From Acidobacteriota bacterium (GTDB lineage Bacteria; Acidobacteriota; Terriglobia; Terriglobales; Acidobacteriaceae), in the NCBI GenBank assembly GCA_021779695.1, contig JAJYAE010000031.1, forward strand, positions 1 through 22,570: a stretch of 22,570 nucleotides of DNA, written 5' to 3'. The translations under genes were made by a program, and so were the position numbers. The notes beneath the pieces were generated by a model. It searched no databases. It was not told where the DNA came from and was given only the letters and a program-made list of their open reading frames with translations. Below, piece by piece: positions 1 through 7,420 of the stretch. The stretch's first letter is position 1. Each line of letters begins with the position of its first letter.

Positions 1-1818
1 ACGCCCTCCTTTGCCGAAGACGGAAACCACCTCGGGGAACTGCTTGATGATCTTGTCCTCAAGTTGCGTTACGGCAATCGTCTCGGTGATCGACTGCCCC
101 GGCAGGCCGCTGGGCATGTAGAGCAGACTGCCCTCGTACAACGGCGGCATGAACTCTGATCCGAGACGGCGGACGGGAAGAACCGTAACGGCCAGGGCGG
201 CCAGGGCCAGCAGGATCACGGTTTTGGGGAATTTCAGCGCCAGATGCACAAATGGCTTGTACACCCAGATCAGGAAGCGATTCACCGGGTTCTTATGTTC
301 GGGCGCGATCTTGCCGCGAATGAAGAGCGTCATCAGCACCGGCACCAGCGTGACCGAAAGCAGCGAGGCAAAGAGCATCGAAAACGTCTTGGTGTAGGCG
401 AGCGGCTTGAACAGCCGCCCTTCCTGCGCCTGGAGCGAAAAGACCGGAATGAACGACACGGCAATAATGAGCAGGGAGAAGAACAGCGGCTTGCCGACCT
501 CCTTGGCGGCGGCAAGGATCACCTCGTTGCGGTCTTCCTTCTTTCCTCCCGCTTCCCACTTTTCGAGGTGCTTGTGGGCGTTCTCGATCATCACAATTGC
601 GCCGTCGACCATGGCGCCGATAGCGATGGCGATTCCGCTCAGCGACATGATGTTCGAATTGAGATGGATGTAATACATCGCGATAAACATCATGAGAATC
701 GCGACAGGAAGGGTAAGGATCGCAACCAGCGCGCTGCGCACATGGAAGAGGAAGATCAGGCAGACGATGCTGACGATGATCATTTCTTCGATGAGTTTCT
801 CCCTGAGCGTCGCGATCGAGCGCAGAATCAGCTCCGAGCGGTCATAGACCGGCACAATGCTCACGCCTTTGGGCAAGGAACTAGCGATCTGGGCGATCTT
901 CTGTTTGACCCGGCCGATGAGGGCCAGCGCGTTTTCCCCATAGCGCGCCACCACAATTCCGCCGGCGACCTGTCCTTCGCCATTGAGTTCGGCAACCCCG
1001 CGCCGCATGTCCGGACCGAGATGGACATCCGCTACATCGCGCAGGCAGATGGGCGTACCGTCTCCGTTGGTGCCGACGACCACCTTTTGAAGGTCGGCAA
1101 CCGACTTGATATAACCGAGCCCCCGCACCATGTACTCGCGGCCGGTATACTCCACAACCCGTCCACCCACATCGTTGTTGCTCTGGCGAATGGCCTCGAT
1201 CACACGATTGATGGCGAGATGGTAAGCAAGCAGCGTATCGGGGTTGATGTCCACTTGGTATTGCTTTACAAAGCCGCCGATACCAGCCACTTCGGAGACC
1301 CCTGGCACACTGTCTATCGCGTAGCGTACGGTCCAATCCTGAAGACTTCGCAACTGGGAGAGATCGTGCCGGCCGGTCTTGTCAACCAGGGCGTACATGT
1401 ATACCCAGCCGACACCTGTTGCGTCCGGTCCCAGCGTTGGCGTGACGCCGACCGGCAGGTTGCCTCTTACGCCCTGCATGTATTCGACGACGCGGGAGCG
1501 GGCCCAATAGAGGTCGGTATTGTCATCGAAGATGACGTAGACGAACGAGAGGCCGAAGAAGGAATACCCGCGTACGACCTTGACGTGAGGCGCGGAGATC
1601 AATGCCGTCACGATGGGGTAGGTCACCTGGTCTTCTACCAGATCTGGGCTGCGCCCCTCCCATTCCGTAAACACGATCACCTGTTTGTCGGAAAGATCCG
1701 GGATGGCGTCAAGCGGCGTATTCTTGAGCGCCCAGATCCCCCAGGCAACGACAAAAAACAATCCCAGGAAGATGAAAAACTTGTTCCTGCTGCTCCAATC
1801 GATAACCTTTTCAATCAT
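1..1818 (-). CDS. cusA: CusA/CzcA-type heavy-metal RND efflux pump, N-terminal 606 residues (gene runs off the window)
   Basis: Inner-membrane proton-driven RND transporter that exports monovalent copper/silver, or a related cation, from periplasm and cytoplasm through the CusB-CusC channel. The reading frame is open from ATG 1818 to the window edge; the family is about 1,050 residues, so roughly 60% is visible. The N-terminus has the expected membrane segment, residues about 14-32, then the conserved LDAIPDLSDKQV region. The TM4 motif GAMVDGAIVMIENAHK places an Asp at residue 405, the same position as the proton-relay Asp405 of E. coli CusA. In SEFMPPLYEGSLLYMP the Met at residue 568 aligns with substrate-binding Met573 of E. 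coli CusA. That Met and the LDAIPDLS motif favour Cu/Ag over Zn/Co. The start overlaps the stop of the NosL-like gene by ATGA, so the two are translationally coupled. CzcA specificity is not excluded because the C-terminal half is outside the window. Confidence 0.95.
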   Translation of the reverse strand, partial: MIEKVIDWSSRNKFFIFLGLFFVVAWGIWALKNTPLDAIPDLSDKQVIVFTEWEGRSPDLVEDQVTYPIVTALISAPHVKVVRGYSFFGLSFVYVIFDDNTDLYWARSRVVEYMQGVRGNLPVGVTPTLGPDATGVGWVYMYALVDKTGRHDLSQLRSLQDWTVRYAIDSVPGVSEVAGIGGFVKQYQVDINPDTLLAYHLAINRVIEAIRQSNNDVGGRVVEYTGREYMVRGLGYIKSVADLQKVVVGTNGDGTPICLRDVADVHLGPDMRRGVAELNGEGQVAGGIVVARYGENALALIGRVKQKIAQIASSLPKGVSIVPVYDRSELILRSIATLREKLIEEMIIVSIVCLIFLFHVRSALVAILTLPVAILMMFIAMYYIHLNSNIMSLSGIAIAIGAMVDGAIVMIENAHKHLEKWEAGGKKEDRNEVILAAAKEVGKPLFFSLLIIAVSFIPVFSLQAQEGRLFKPLAYTKTFSMLFASLLSVTLVPVLMTLFIRGKIAPEHKNPVNRFLIWVYKPFVHLALKFPKTVILLALAALAVTVLPVRRLGSEFMPPLYEGSLLYMPSGLPGQSITETIAVTQLEDKIIKQFPEVVSVFGKGGR

Positions 1819-2336
1819 GGCTTTTGCACCTTCCGGGTGGTCGTTGTGGCTTCAGCCTGCAGGTCAGTGAGGCGCTTCAGCACACCGCCGTGCTGCGCGA
1901 TAAAGGCGCGCGCGTGCTGCTCGCTTGAAAATGCCAGCACGCTTGGAGAGCAGCGGTCGAAGGTGCGAACGTAAACCGATTCCCTGCCGCGGCTCTCCAC
2001 AGCCGGCGCCATGCGCATGCAGAGGTTCACGTTGCTGTTCTCCACAAACCATGCGCTCTTGGGATCGATGAGCTTGCTGGTTTCAAAGTCTGCAATCTTG
2101 AGAACTTCGAGCGGCTTCCCTGTCTGCTGGGCCTCGATAATGGCGCACCGGACACAGCAGGTCTCATATCTCCGCCCTCCGACCGTGACCAGCGCCCGTG
2201 TTTGCGGATGAATCTCGCGGCCCGAGAAAGGGCAAACCTTCGGCTGCCGGTGGCTTACGAAATACCAGGCGCCGCCCAGAACGGCGAGGACCACCACCAA
2301 CGCGAGAATGCCGATGAAGTTGGGTCTTATTCGCAT
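1815..2336 (-). CDS. NosL-like, membrane-anchored, Cys-rich putative copper-binding protein
   Basis: A 173-residue protein with one N-terminal membrane anchor (residues about 7-27) and a periplasmic domain. It holds C35 in CPFSGREIH, a TCCVRC cluster (C60, C61, C64), C106 and C129. The stretch near residues 133-152, with AFSSEQHARAFIAQHGG, is very like the NosL family pattern in which an Ala-Phe and a Gly-Gly frame a helix. NosL is a periplasmic Cu(I) chaperone for nitrous oxide reductase, but no nos genes are present here. The gene lies 7 bp after cusB and overlaps cusA by 4 bp, inside the efflux operon. A role handing Cu(I) to, or taking it from, the CusB/CusA complex is my inference. The family match rests on motifs read by eye; a distant MerC/NosL/YHS-type metal-binding domain is the alternative. 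Confidence 0.72.
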   Translation of the reverse strand: MRIRPNFIGILALVVVLAVLGGAWYFVSHRQPKVCPFSGREIHPQTRALVTVGGRRYETCCVRCAIIEAQQTGKPLEVLKIADFETSKLIDPKSAWFVENSNVNLCMRMAPAVESRGRESVYVRTFDRCSPSVLAFSSEQHARAFIAQHGGVLKRLTDLQAEATTTTRKVQKP

Positions 2337-2343
2337 GACACAC

Positions 2344-3786
2344 CTACTTCTTGCCTTTCCCCATATCCATTCCGGGCATGGAGGCCATCATCTGCTGCAT
2401 GGCTGCGCCCAGGCGGCTTTCGGAATCGATCAGGAAATTTCCTGAAGCGACGATCTTCTCGCCGGGTTTGAGGCCGGCCAACACCACGGTTTGTCCGTCG
2501 AATTGATCGCCGATCTTGATGTCGCGCGGCTCGAAGTAGCCATCGCCCTTGGCGATGAAGACCACCTGCCGCGTGCCCGAGTTGAGCACCGCTTCGCTGG
2601 GCACCAGGGTCTGTGTTCCGTAGTTCACATTGAGCTCGACGTCGGCGTACATGTCGGGCTTCAGTTCGTAGCCAGGATTTGGAAACTCCAGACGAACCTT
2701 GATGGTCCGGGTTTTCGGATCGAGAGTCGGGTAAATGTAAGTCACCTTCCCGCGATAGGTTCTGCCGGGAAAGTAGCTGAGTTGCATCTGGGCGGTCTGG
2801 CCCACATGAACAAACGGCGCCTCGTACTCGAAGATGTCCACGTAGACCCAGATAGTGGAAAGGTCGGCGATATCGTAGAGATCGGTCTCCGGCGTCACAT
2901 AGGTTTGCTCATAGGCGTTCCGGGTCATCACAAAGCCGCTGATCGGCGAGTAGAGCGTCATGACGCGCTGGGCCTTGCCACTGGTCTCAAGGTCATGGAT
3001 CTGCGCGTCGCTGATGTCCCACAGGCGCAGACGGTCGCGGGTCGCGTTCAGAAGTGAGTTCGCGTCAGAGGAGATATCGGTGTACGGAGTTTTCGCCAGA
3101 TATTGCTGGCCCTTGCGCGCGATCAGATACTCCTGCTCGGTGGAGACAAGATCCGGGCTGTACAGCGTAAAGAGGGGCTGTCCTTTTTTGATCAGCTTGC
3201 CAACATAATTGAGATAGACGTTCTCGATCCAGCCGGCAACCTTCACATGGACGCGGGAGATTTTCTCGTCGTCCATCTGTATCAGTCCCACCGTGCGGAT
3301 CGTCCGCTCCAGGCGGGCACGCCGAACCGTGGCGTAGGTGACGCCGATCTTCTGCTGGGTGGCTGCATCGAGCAGCACCGAGCCGGGGGCCATGTTCTCC
3401 ATGCTTGGCGTCTGGCTCCCAGAGTTTCCCGGCATGTTCATTCCCGGCATGTTGCTCATGCCCTGACTGGGCGCGGCGGGGCTTCCCTGAGGCTGTTTGC
3501 CGGAAATATCCATTCCCGGCATATTGCCCATATCCTGCACCGAGCCGGAGGCCTCTGCCTTGTTCTGTTTTCCCGGCATACTGGACATATCCATCCCGGG
3601 CATGCCTGCCATTTCACTGGATTTCGCGGATCCCTGCTGCGCCGCCGATGCGGCGGCGTTCTGGCGGACGGCGGCAGCCTCTTTGCGCGCCGCATACCAA
3701 TACGCGGCCCCGCCGCCGATCAGGATTCCGGCAACCAGGAACCCAATTCCAATCACCAGTGCGCGTGTCGTCAAAGCAAGTTTCAT
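2344..3786 (-). CDS. cusB: CusB-type RND periplasmic adaptor (membrane-fusion protein) with Met-rich extension
   Basis: Periplasmic adaptor linking the CusA pump to the CusC channel. The 480-residue protein has an N-terminal membrane segment (residues about 9-32). A Met-rich linker (residues 59-132) follows, with repeated MPGMDM/MPGMNM motifs, then the HlyD/CusB core: barrel-sandwich start near VHVKVAGWIENVYLNYVG, alpha-hairpin around residues 205-260, second half-lipoyl and beta-barrel segments. A second Met cluster with MPGMDM closes the C-terminus. In the CusB family N-terminal Met residues bind Cu(I)/Ag(I) and pass it to CusA; here that region is much enlarged. The start has a good ribosome site (AGGAAGG, 7-8 nt upstream). 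It follows cusC by 12 bp and precedes the NosL-like gene by 7 bp. Function is secure; exact metal is inferred from the Met clusters. Confidence 0.95.
   Translation of the reverse strand: MKLALTTRALVIGIGFLVAGILIGGGAAYWYAARKEAAAVRQNAAASAAQQGSAKSSEMAGMPGMDMSSMPGKQNKAEASGSVQDMGNMPGMDISGKQPQGSPAAPSQGMSNMPGMNMPGNSGSQTPSMENMAPGSVLLDAATQQKIGVTYATVRRARLERTIRTVGLIQMDDEKISRVHVKVAGWIENVYLNYVGKLIKKGQPLFTLYSPDLVSTEQEYLIARKGQQYLAKTPYTDISSDANSLLNATRDRLRLWDISDAQIHDLETSGKAQRVMTLYSPISGFVMTRNAYEQTYVTPETDLYDIADLSTIWVYVDIFEYEAPFVHVGQTAQMQLSYFPGRTYRGKVTYIYPTLDPKTRTIKVRLEFPNPGYELKPDMYADVELNVNYGTQTLVPSEAVLNSGTRQVVFIAKGDGYFEPRDIKIGDQFDGQTVVLAGLKPGEKIVASGNFLIDSESRLGAAMQQMMASMPGMDMGKGKK
3391..3612 (-). repeat. Met-rich MPGM repeat segment inside cusB
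   Basis: Codons 59-132 of cusB carry at least three MPGM(D/N)-type units (residues 62-67, 89-93 and 113-120) plus scattered Met. At DNA level the core CCCGGCAT recurs on the plus strand near 3430, 3445, 3514, 3572 and 3596, so the segment probably grew by short tandem duplication. Thioether-rich periplasmic linkers of this kind bind Cu(I)/Ag(I). Confidence 0.85.
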
Positions 3787-3798
3787 GACTGTTCCTTC

Positions 3799-5178
3799 CT
3801 ATTCCGTCAAATCGGTGTTGACCAGCGGCTCCATCCGGGCCAGCGCGGTCTCAAAGTTGCTGAGTTCCTGGTAGTAATTCACCTCGTAATCGAGCACGTA
3901 GATGAAGTTGTCGAGCATGGAGAGGAAATCCACCTTGCCCACCTCATACGCCGACATCGAGGATTCCAGCGCCAGCGACGATTGCGGAACGATGGCCTTC
4001 GAGTAGAGGTTCATGAGATTGCGCGCCGCGGTTGCCGCCAGATACTGCTGCTTGATTTCGAAATTGACTTCAGTCAAGCGGTCGTCGAATTCGCGGCGGG
4101 CTGCATTCAGTCCGTGACTGGCCTCGATCACGCCCTCGCGCTGCTTGCTCCGGAAGAAGACCGGAATATTGATTCCAACCATGACGCCGTGCATGTCCTG
4201 CATGTCCGGGCGCTGCTCGTAGCTGTAGGCCACATCGAAGTCCGGCTTGTATGCTTTTTGCGCCAAATCCACGGTGTATTGATTGCTCTCGATCCTGCGC
4301 TTGTCTCGTTCAAGGCCCGGGTCATTCGCATGCGCCATCGCATAAAGGTCTTCGAGAGATTCATGAAAGTCAGCCGCGTTCACGGGCGCTGGCAATGGCA
4401 GCGGAGATTCGGGATCGCGGTAAAGCAGGGTGTTCAGGCGGGCGCGCGCCGCGTCTTCTTCCTGCTCAAGGACAATCAGCTTCTGATCGATCCGCGCCAC
4501 CTCGACCTGTGCGCGGAGCACGTCCTGCTGAATGCCTTTGCCAACGCGATACCGCGCCTCTGCGATGCTCTCAAGTTTCTGGAGGAGATCTTTGTTCTTC
4601 CCGGTGATCTCGATAGCCTTCGAGTCATAGAAGTACGCGTAGTAGGCGGTCTTTACGTCCGCGACAACTTGACGCCGTGTCTGCTCGTACTCCCAATGGC
4701 CCGCTTCGGCCTCGCGGTCGGCAATCTTGCCACGCAAGCCTAACTTGCCGGGAAACGGAAATGCCTGGCTGACGGTCAATCCCCGATAACTCGACGGATC
4801 GCCCTTCTGCACGCTGAATGGCGTGATGTTTCCCATCCAGCCGCCGGAGACCATCGGATCGGGGAGTGCACGGGCCTGCGGAGCGCGGGCGCGCTGCGCT
4901 TGAAAGCGCTCTGCTGCACTCTTGATCGCCGGATTCCGTTCGAGCGCAATCGCGACCAACTTCTGGAGGGTGATTTCCTGGCTCGCCGGTGTGCCGTCTT
5001 TGGCCGTCGGCCCGGAAGGAACGCCGGCCGGTACAGATGGCGCCGCCGCGCGTGAATTCGCGACAGGGGCATCAACGATACCTGAGCCGTTGGGAGGTGT
5101 CTGCGCTCCGGCTGACGTAGCGCCCAACACCATTGCCCCAGCCAGAAGCCACGAGAATGATCCGCGGAGGCTATTCAT
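3799..5178 (-). CDS. cusC: TolC-family outer-membrane efflux channel (CusC-like)
   Basis: Outer-membrane channel of the tripartite efflux pump. The 459-residue protein starts with a signal peptide (residues 1-25, ending SAGA/Q). After a variable Pro/Ala-rich stretch it shows the duplicated outer-membrane efflux protein helices, for example ITLQKLVAIALERNPAIKSA (the classical start of TolC helix 2) and the matching second-half heptads near residues 290-440. There is no clear lipobox, unlike E. coli CusC, so it is probably not a lipoprotein. GGGAGG lies 7 nt before the ATG. The gene overlaps the stop of the upstream PH-like gene by 8 bp and is followed 12 bp later by cusB, which assigns it to this pump. 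CzcC would be the alternative name. Confidence 0.93.
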   Translation of the reverse strand: MNSLRGSFSWLLAGAMVLGATSAGAQTPPNGSGIVDAPVANSRAAAPSVPAGVPSGPTAKDGTPASQEITLQKLVAIALERNPAIKSAAERFQAQRARAPQARALPDPMVSGGWMGNITPFSVQKGDPSSYRGLTVSQAFPFPGKLGLRGKIADREAEAGHWEYEQTRRQVVADVKTAYYAYFYDSKAIEITGKNKDLLQKLESIAEARYRVGKGIQQDVLRAQVEVARIDQKLIVLEQEEDAARARLNTLLYRDPESPLPLPAPVNAADFHESLEDLYAMAHANDPGLERDKRRIESNQYTVDLAQKAYKPDFDVAYSYEQRPDMQDMHGVMVGINIPVFFRSKQREGVIEASHGLNAARREFDDRLTEVNFEIKQQYLAATAARNLMNLYSKAIVPQSSLALESSMSAYEVGKVDFLSMLDNFIYVLDYEVNYYQELSNFETALARMEPLVNTDLTE

Positions 5179-5974
5179 GGCGGCCTCCCGCCGCGCCCGG
5201 CCCAGTTTCGTGCAATGTGGTGACCGCCGGTCCGTTCACGGATTCGCTGTGCGCGAAGATCTCGTCGGATGCCCGGTCGAGCAGCTTGCTGGAAAGCGGC
5301 GCCTTGAGATTGAAGGTATAGGTATCGCGGTATCCGAAAACAAACAGGTGATACGGATCTGGACTGGAAAGAGTCTGAAGATCGGCCCAGCGCCAGCTCC
5401 GGCTGTCGTCTTTTGAAGAGGTCACATAATCGATCCCATCCTGCCGGATGCGCAACACGCCGTTTGTGCCGGAGGCGATTGCCCGGTGACGGACCGGAAT
5501 CGTGGCGATCGCCGGAGCGTCTGGATCCGGGTCCGCATTCTGCGAAGGCCGCGCAACAGCTCCTGCGAGCTGAGCCGCTACGGCCGGGGGTACGGCCTGC
5601 GCCAGGCTAAACCGATACTTACGCTCACCAGGCCGATGCAGGCTGCGATTTAGATAGGTTTTGAGCACCAGGCGATGAGGAGCAATAAAGGCGGTCTGGA
5701 TCTCACTGAAGGCCCAGCGCTGGCTGCGTTTGTTCTCTCCCCGGAACTCCACTCCGTTCCCATCAATCAGAAGAGTCCCATGGTTGCTGGGAGCGAAGGC
5801 GGCGCGATGCATGCGCGCGGAACTTTCCCAATGGAGCGAGGCCGCCACGGGATGATCCGGTGGCGATACAGGCTGTCGTGCTGCCCGCGCGGCTATCGGA
5901 ACCCCGCTGAGAGTAATGGCGATTGCCGACAGGAGGATGACGCTCTTGTATCGTGTCCAAACTCCAGAAAACAT
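5171..5974 (-). CDS. Secreted protein with two tandem PH-like domains, unknown function
   Basis: A 267-residue protein starting at the ATG preceded by CGGAGA (about 9 nt upstream). A longer frame to 6064 exists but lacks a signal peptide and a ribosome site. A signal peptide covers residues about 1-30. The mature part is an internal duplication. Each half begins with HRA, then a G-x-L-x-I strand, G(I/V)-x-(Y/F), a short basic or polar turn, S-x-x-W-x-(W/F)-x-x-(L/I)-Q-T, a P-x-x-L strand and a final aromatic strand before a short helix. This is the outline of bacterial PH-like domains. No catalytic residues are seen. It heads the tightly packed cus operon, overlapping cusC by 8 bp, so it is presumably co-expressed with the pump. 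A structural or sensing role at the envelope is possible but unproven. Confidence 0.75.
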   Translation of the reverse strand: MFSGVWTRYKSVILLSAIAITLSGVPIAARAARQPVSPPDHPVAASLHWESSARMHRAAFAPSNHGTLLIDGNGVEFRGENKRSQRWAFSEIQTAFIAPHRLVLKTYLNRSLHRPGERKYRFSLAQAVPPAVAAQLAGAVARPSQNADPDPDAPAIATIPVRHRAIASGTNGVLRIRQDGIDYVTSSKDDSRSWRWADLQTLSSPDPYHLFVFGYRDTYTFNLKAPLSSKLLDRASDEIFAHSESVNGPAVTTLHETGPGAAGGRHE

Positions 5975-6004
5975 AAGCTGAATCTCCGTATTCGGGTGCT
6001 CTTC

Positions 6005-6020
6005 GCCCGCCCGGGCGGGC
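6005..6020. repeat. 16-bp perfect GC-rich palindrome in the leader of the PH-like/cus operon
   Basis: GCCCGCCCGGGCGGGC reads the same on both strands and can fold as a 6-bp stem with a CCGG loop. It lies about 30 nt before the ATG at 5974. No T-run follows on either strand, so it is not an obvious intrinsic terminator; a leader hairpin or operator is possible. Confidence 0.6.
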
Positions 6021-6121
6021 ATGATAACGTGGCTGTTTGAGTGCGAGCACTGCGGCTCAGGCAAAAGAAGCTGGAATCTCGGAACAACAATCCGAGTGCT
6101 CCCGCCGGAAAAAGGGAAGGA

Positions 6122-6511
6122 TTAGATCAGAAAGGAGCAGAGTGCGGTGCGGGAAGCCGGACAGAGGGGTGGATCCTTGGGTGTTGCGAGCAGCACACGC
6201 GCTTCTGCGACGGGAATCAACGAGCCGGCAGAGTGATTGTGGAACACAACTAGCTCCCAGCTATTCTCCGTCATCGTTTGTACGGCAAGCGATGTTGCTT
6301 GTTGAGAGGATGGACCGCCGCAAAGAGGCCTGGTGATCTCCGGACCGGTCTTGGCGGCGAGTTTCGCGCTCGTCGACTTCGCCATCATCGGGCAATCGGA
6401 ACTGCAGCACTTCATGGAGTGCATCGCCTGGCGGCATGGCGCTACGGCCAGCGCGGACATCGCCGAAAGCACTACGAGCAAAACTGCGACGAATTTGGCG
6501 AATCGCCTCAT
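6122..6511 (-). CDS. Small secreted Cys/Met/His-rich protein, probable metal-binding
   Basis: A 129-residue protein. I chose the ATG at 6511, preceded by GGAGAGAAGAGG, because it starts directly at the basic n-region of a signal peptide (residues 1-24). The mature N-terminus is a dense cluster of soft-metal ligands between residues 26 and 43: C26, M30, H31, M33, C35, C36, C40, M42 and M43. Two more Cys sit at 116 and 124, and an HNH triplet at 91-93. No known enzyme motif is visible. It sits upstream of the cus operon in the same orientation and probably belongs to the same metal response. It resembles the Cys-rich secreted protein at 16172 in size and in its SR...(F)L-hydrophobic C-terminus. 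Function is inferred only from composition and context. Confidence 0.72.
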   Translation of the reverse strand: MRRFAKFVAVLLVVLSAMSALAVAPCRQAMHSMKCCSSDCPMMAKSTSAKLAAKTGPEITRPLCGGPSSQQATSLAVQTMTENSWELVVFHNHSAGSLIPVAEARVLLATPKDPPLCPASRTALCSFLI

Positions 6512-6551
6512 CCTCTTCTCTCCATGATTCCGAGCCTCGTTCTCCACAGTC

Positions 6552-6572
6552 TGTGATCTATGTCACGATCAC
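6552..6572. promoter_or_regulatory. Candidate CRP/FNR-type operator upstream of the Cys/Met-rich gene
   Basis: TGTGA-N6-TCACG at 6552-6567 matches the CRP/FNR-family two-fold pattern with one mismatch. Overlapping it, GTGATC-N8-GATCAC at 6553-6572 is a perfect inverted repeat. The site lies about 41-61 bp upstream of the ATG at 6511, a normal position for a regulator. Which protein binds is unknown; no CRP-family gene is in the window. Confidence 0.45.
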
Positions 6573-6682
6573 CCAATCGACCCAACCCCAAATACTCGCG
6601 ATAAGGGCCAGCAACAGGGAAAGCGGAGAGGCGGCGTTCCCGCAAACATGAAACTGTCAAAGCGAGCGCCGGATTGGAGGAG

Positions 6683-7087
6683 CTACTTACCACTGGAAGC
6701 CCCTTTGGCCATCTGATCATGCAGGTCCGCAAGCGCGAATGCCTGTTCAGCTGCTTTGCCGTAGTAAAAGACCAGGTCGCGGCAATGTTCACCCAGCGTT
6801 GGCCATTTGGGAATGGGATGAGTTGTGGGGTTTTTGAGATACGCATCGAGCATCTCCCGATGCTCCTGCTGCTCTGACTTCAGCCGTTCTCCCTCCGCGC
6901 GGAAATACGCAGCGAGCCTTTCGTGATCCTCGGACGTGCGGGCATTGACGATCAGAAGCTTCACTTCCTTCTTGCTCAGTTCCCGCGCCTGATTGGTTGC
7001 GTGCGTCTGAGCCATTGCGCCGAATGCCGGCGTCCCCAGAGCCAGGGCAATGGCTAACAGACCGATGAGAGATTTCGTCCGTGGCAT
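6683..7087 (-). CDS. Small secreted helical protein, unknown function
   Basis: A 134-residue protein with a good ribosome site (GGAGAAG, 5-6 nt before ATG) and a signal peptide to about residue 27 (ending AMAQ). The mature part is predicted mostly helical, rich in charged residues, with a recurring E/D-H pattern (SEDHERL, EQQEHREML, GEHCRDL, ADLHDQM) and one Cys. Regularly spaced His residues on helices would suit metal binding, but no known family was recognised. It is the first gene divergent from the histidine kinase and is preceded by a candidate sigma-54 promoter, a layout reminiscent of zraP beside zraSR, although the sequence is not evidently ZraP. It may be co-transcribed with the downstream cus genes, though 171 bp separate it from the next ORF. 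Confidence 0.75.
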   Translation of the reverse strand: MPRTKSLIGLLAIALALGTPAFGAMAQTHATNQARELSKKEVKLLIVNARTSEDHERLAAYFRAEGERLKSEQQEHREMLDAYLKNPTTHPIPKWPTLGEHCRDLVFYYGKAAEQAFALADLHDQMAKGASSGK

Positions 7088-7217
7088 AGAATCTTCTCCT
7101 GACGTTCAACGACAGCGAACTACCTGCGTCTTGATCCGGCATAAACCTGAACGGAAGTCGAACCGGTTACTGCCTGCCGCCTTGGCTCCCGGCCAGGGGC
7201 TGGGCCCGTATTGTCGC

Positions 7218-7233
7218 GCACGTCATTCGCCAA
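7218..7233 (-). promoter_or_regulatory. Candidate sigma-54 (-24/-12) promoter for the 7087 gene
   Basis: On the minus strand TTGGCGAATGACGTGC has the invariant GG and GC separated by exactly 10 nt, with TTGGC at -24 and TGC at -12. Predicted start near 7206 would give a leader of about 119 nt. The neighbouring divergent gene pair encodes an NtrC-type sigma-54 activator, which raises the likelihood. Confidence 0.5.
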
Positions 7234-7280
7234 CCATTTAGCATCTCGCATGCCATTCCTCCAGGCCGGCTAAGTGACTC

Positions 7281-7300
7281 GCAAACGGGCTGTTGTTTGC
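7281..7300. promoter_or_regulatory. Inverted repeat GCAAAC-N8-GTTTGC, putative activator site
   Basis: Perfect 6-bp arms with an 8-bp spacer, about 50 bp upstream of the minus-strand sigma-54 candidate and about 260 bp before the kinase gene. Position and symmetry fit an upstream activating site for a dimeric sigma-54 activator. No second copy with this arm sequence and spacing was found in another intergenic region, so the assignment is tentative. Confidence 0.35.
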
Positions 7301-7342
7301 ATATCGCCGTACATCGCCGGCGACAGCGTTTTGCTGCGCTGC

Positions 7343-7420
7343 CTCATTTCGGGCAGGCGGTGGCGCATTCGGGGCAATCTACCGGAGCACCCGCCGTAGT
7401 TGCATTCGGGGAATACTGCC
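7343..7420. repeat. Three short direct repeats, consensus GCATTCGGGGCAA
   Basis: Copies: CTCATTTCGGGCAGG at 7343, GCGCATTCGGGGCAATC at 7363 and TTGCATTCGGGGAATACTG at 7400. They vary at the ends but share CATT(T)CGGG. Related words (GCGTTCGGCAA, TGCATTCGCAG, TTCATTCGGCC) lie at 10078, 10106 and 10150 in the control region beyond the other end of the two-component genes. Confidence 0.4.

Noticed and set aside
244..1974. Long plus-strand open frame opposite cusA
   Set aside because: It is the antisense of a clear RND pump; its composition (His/Arg/Asp-rich) is that of a shadow frame in GC-rich DNA.
3103..4743. 546-codon plus-strand open frame across cusB and cusC
   Set aside because: It runs opposite two well-recognised genes, with no ribosome site and no recognisable domain.
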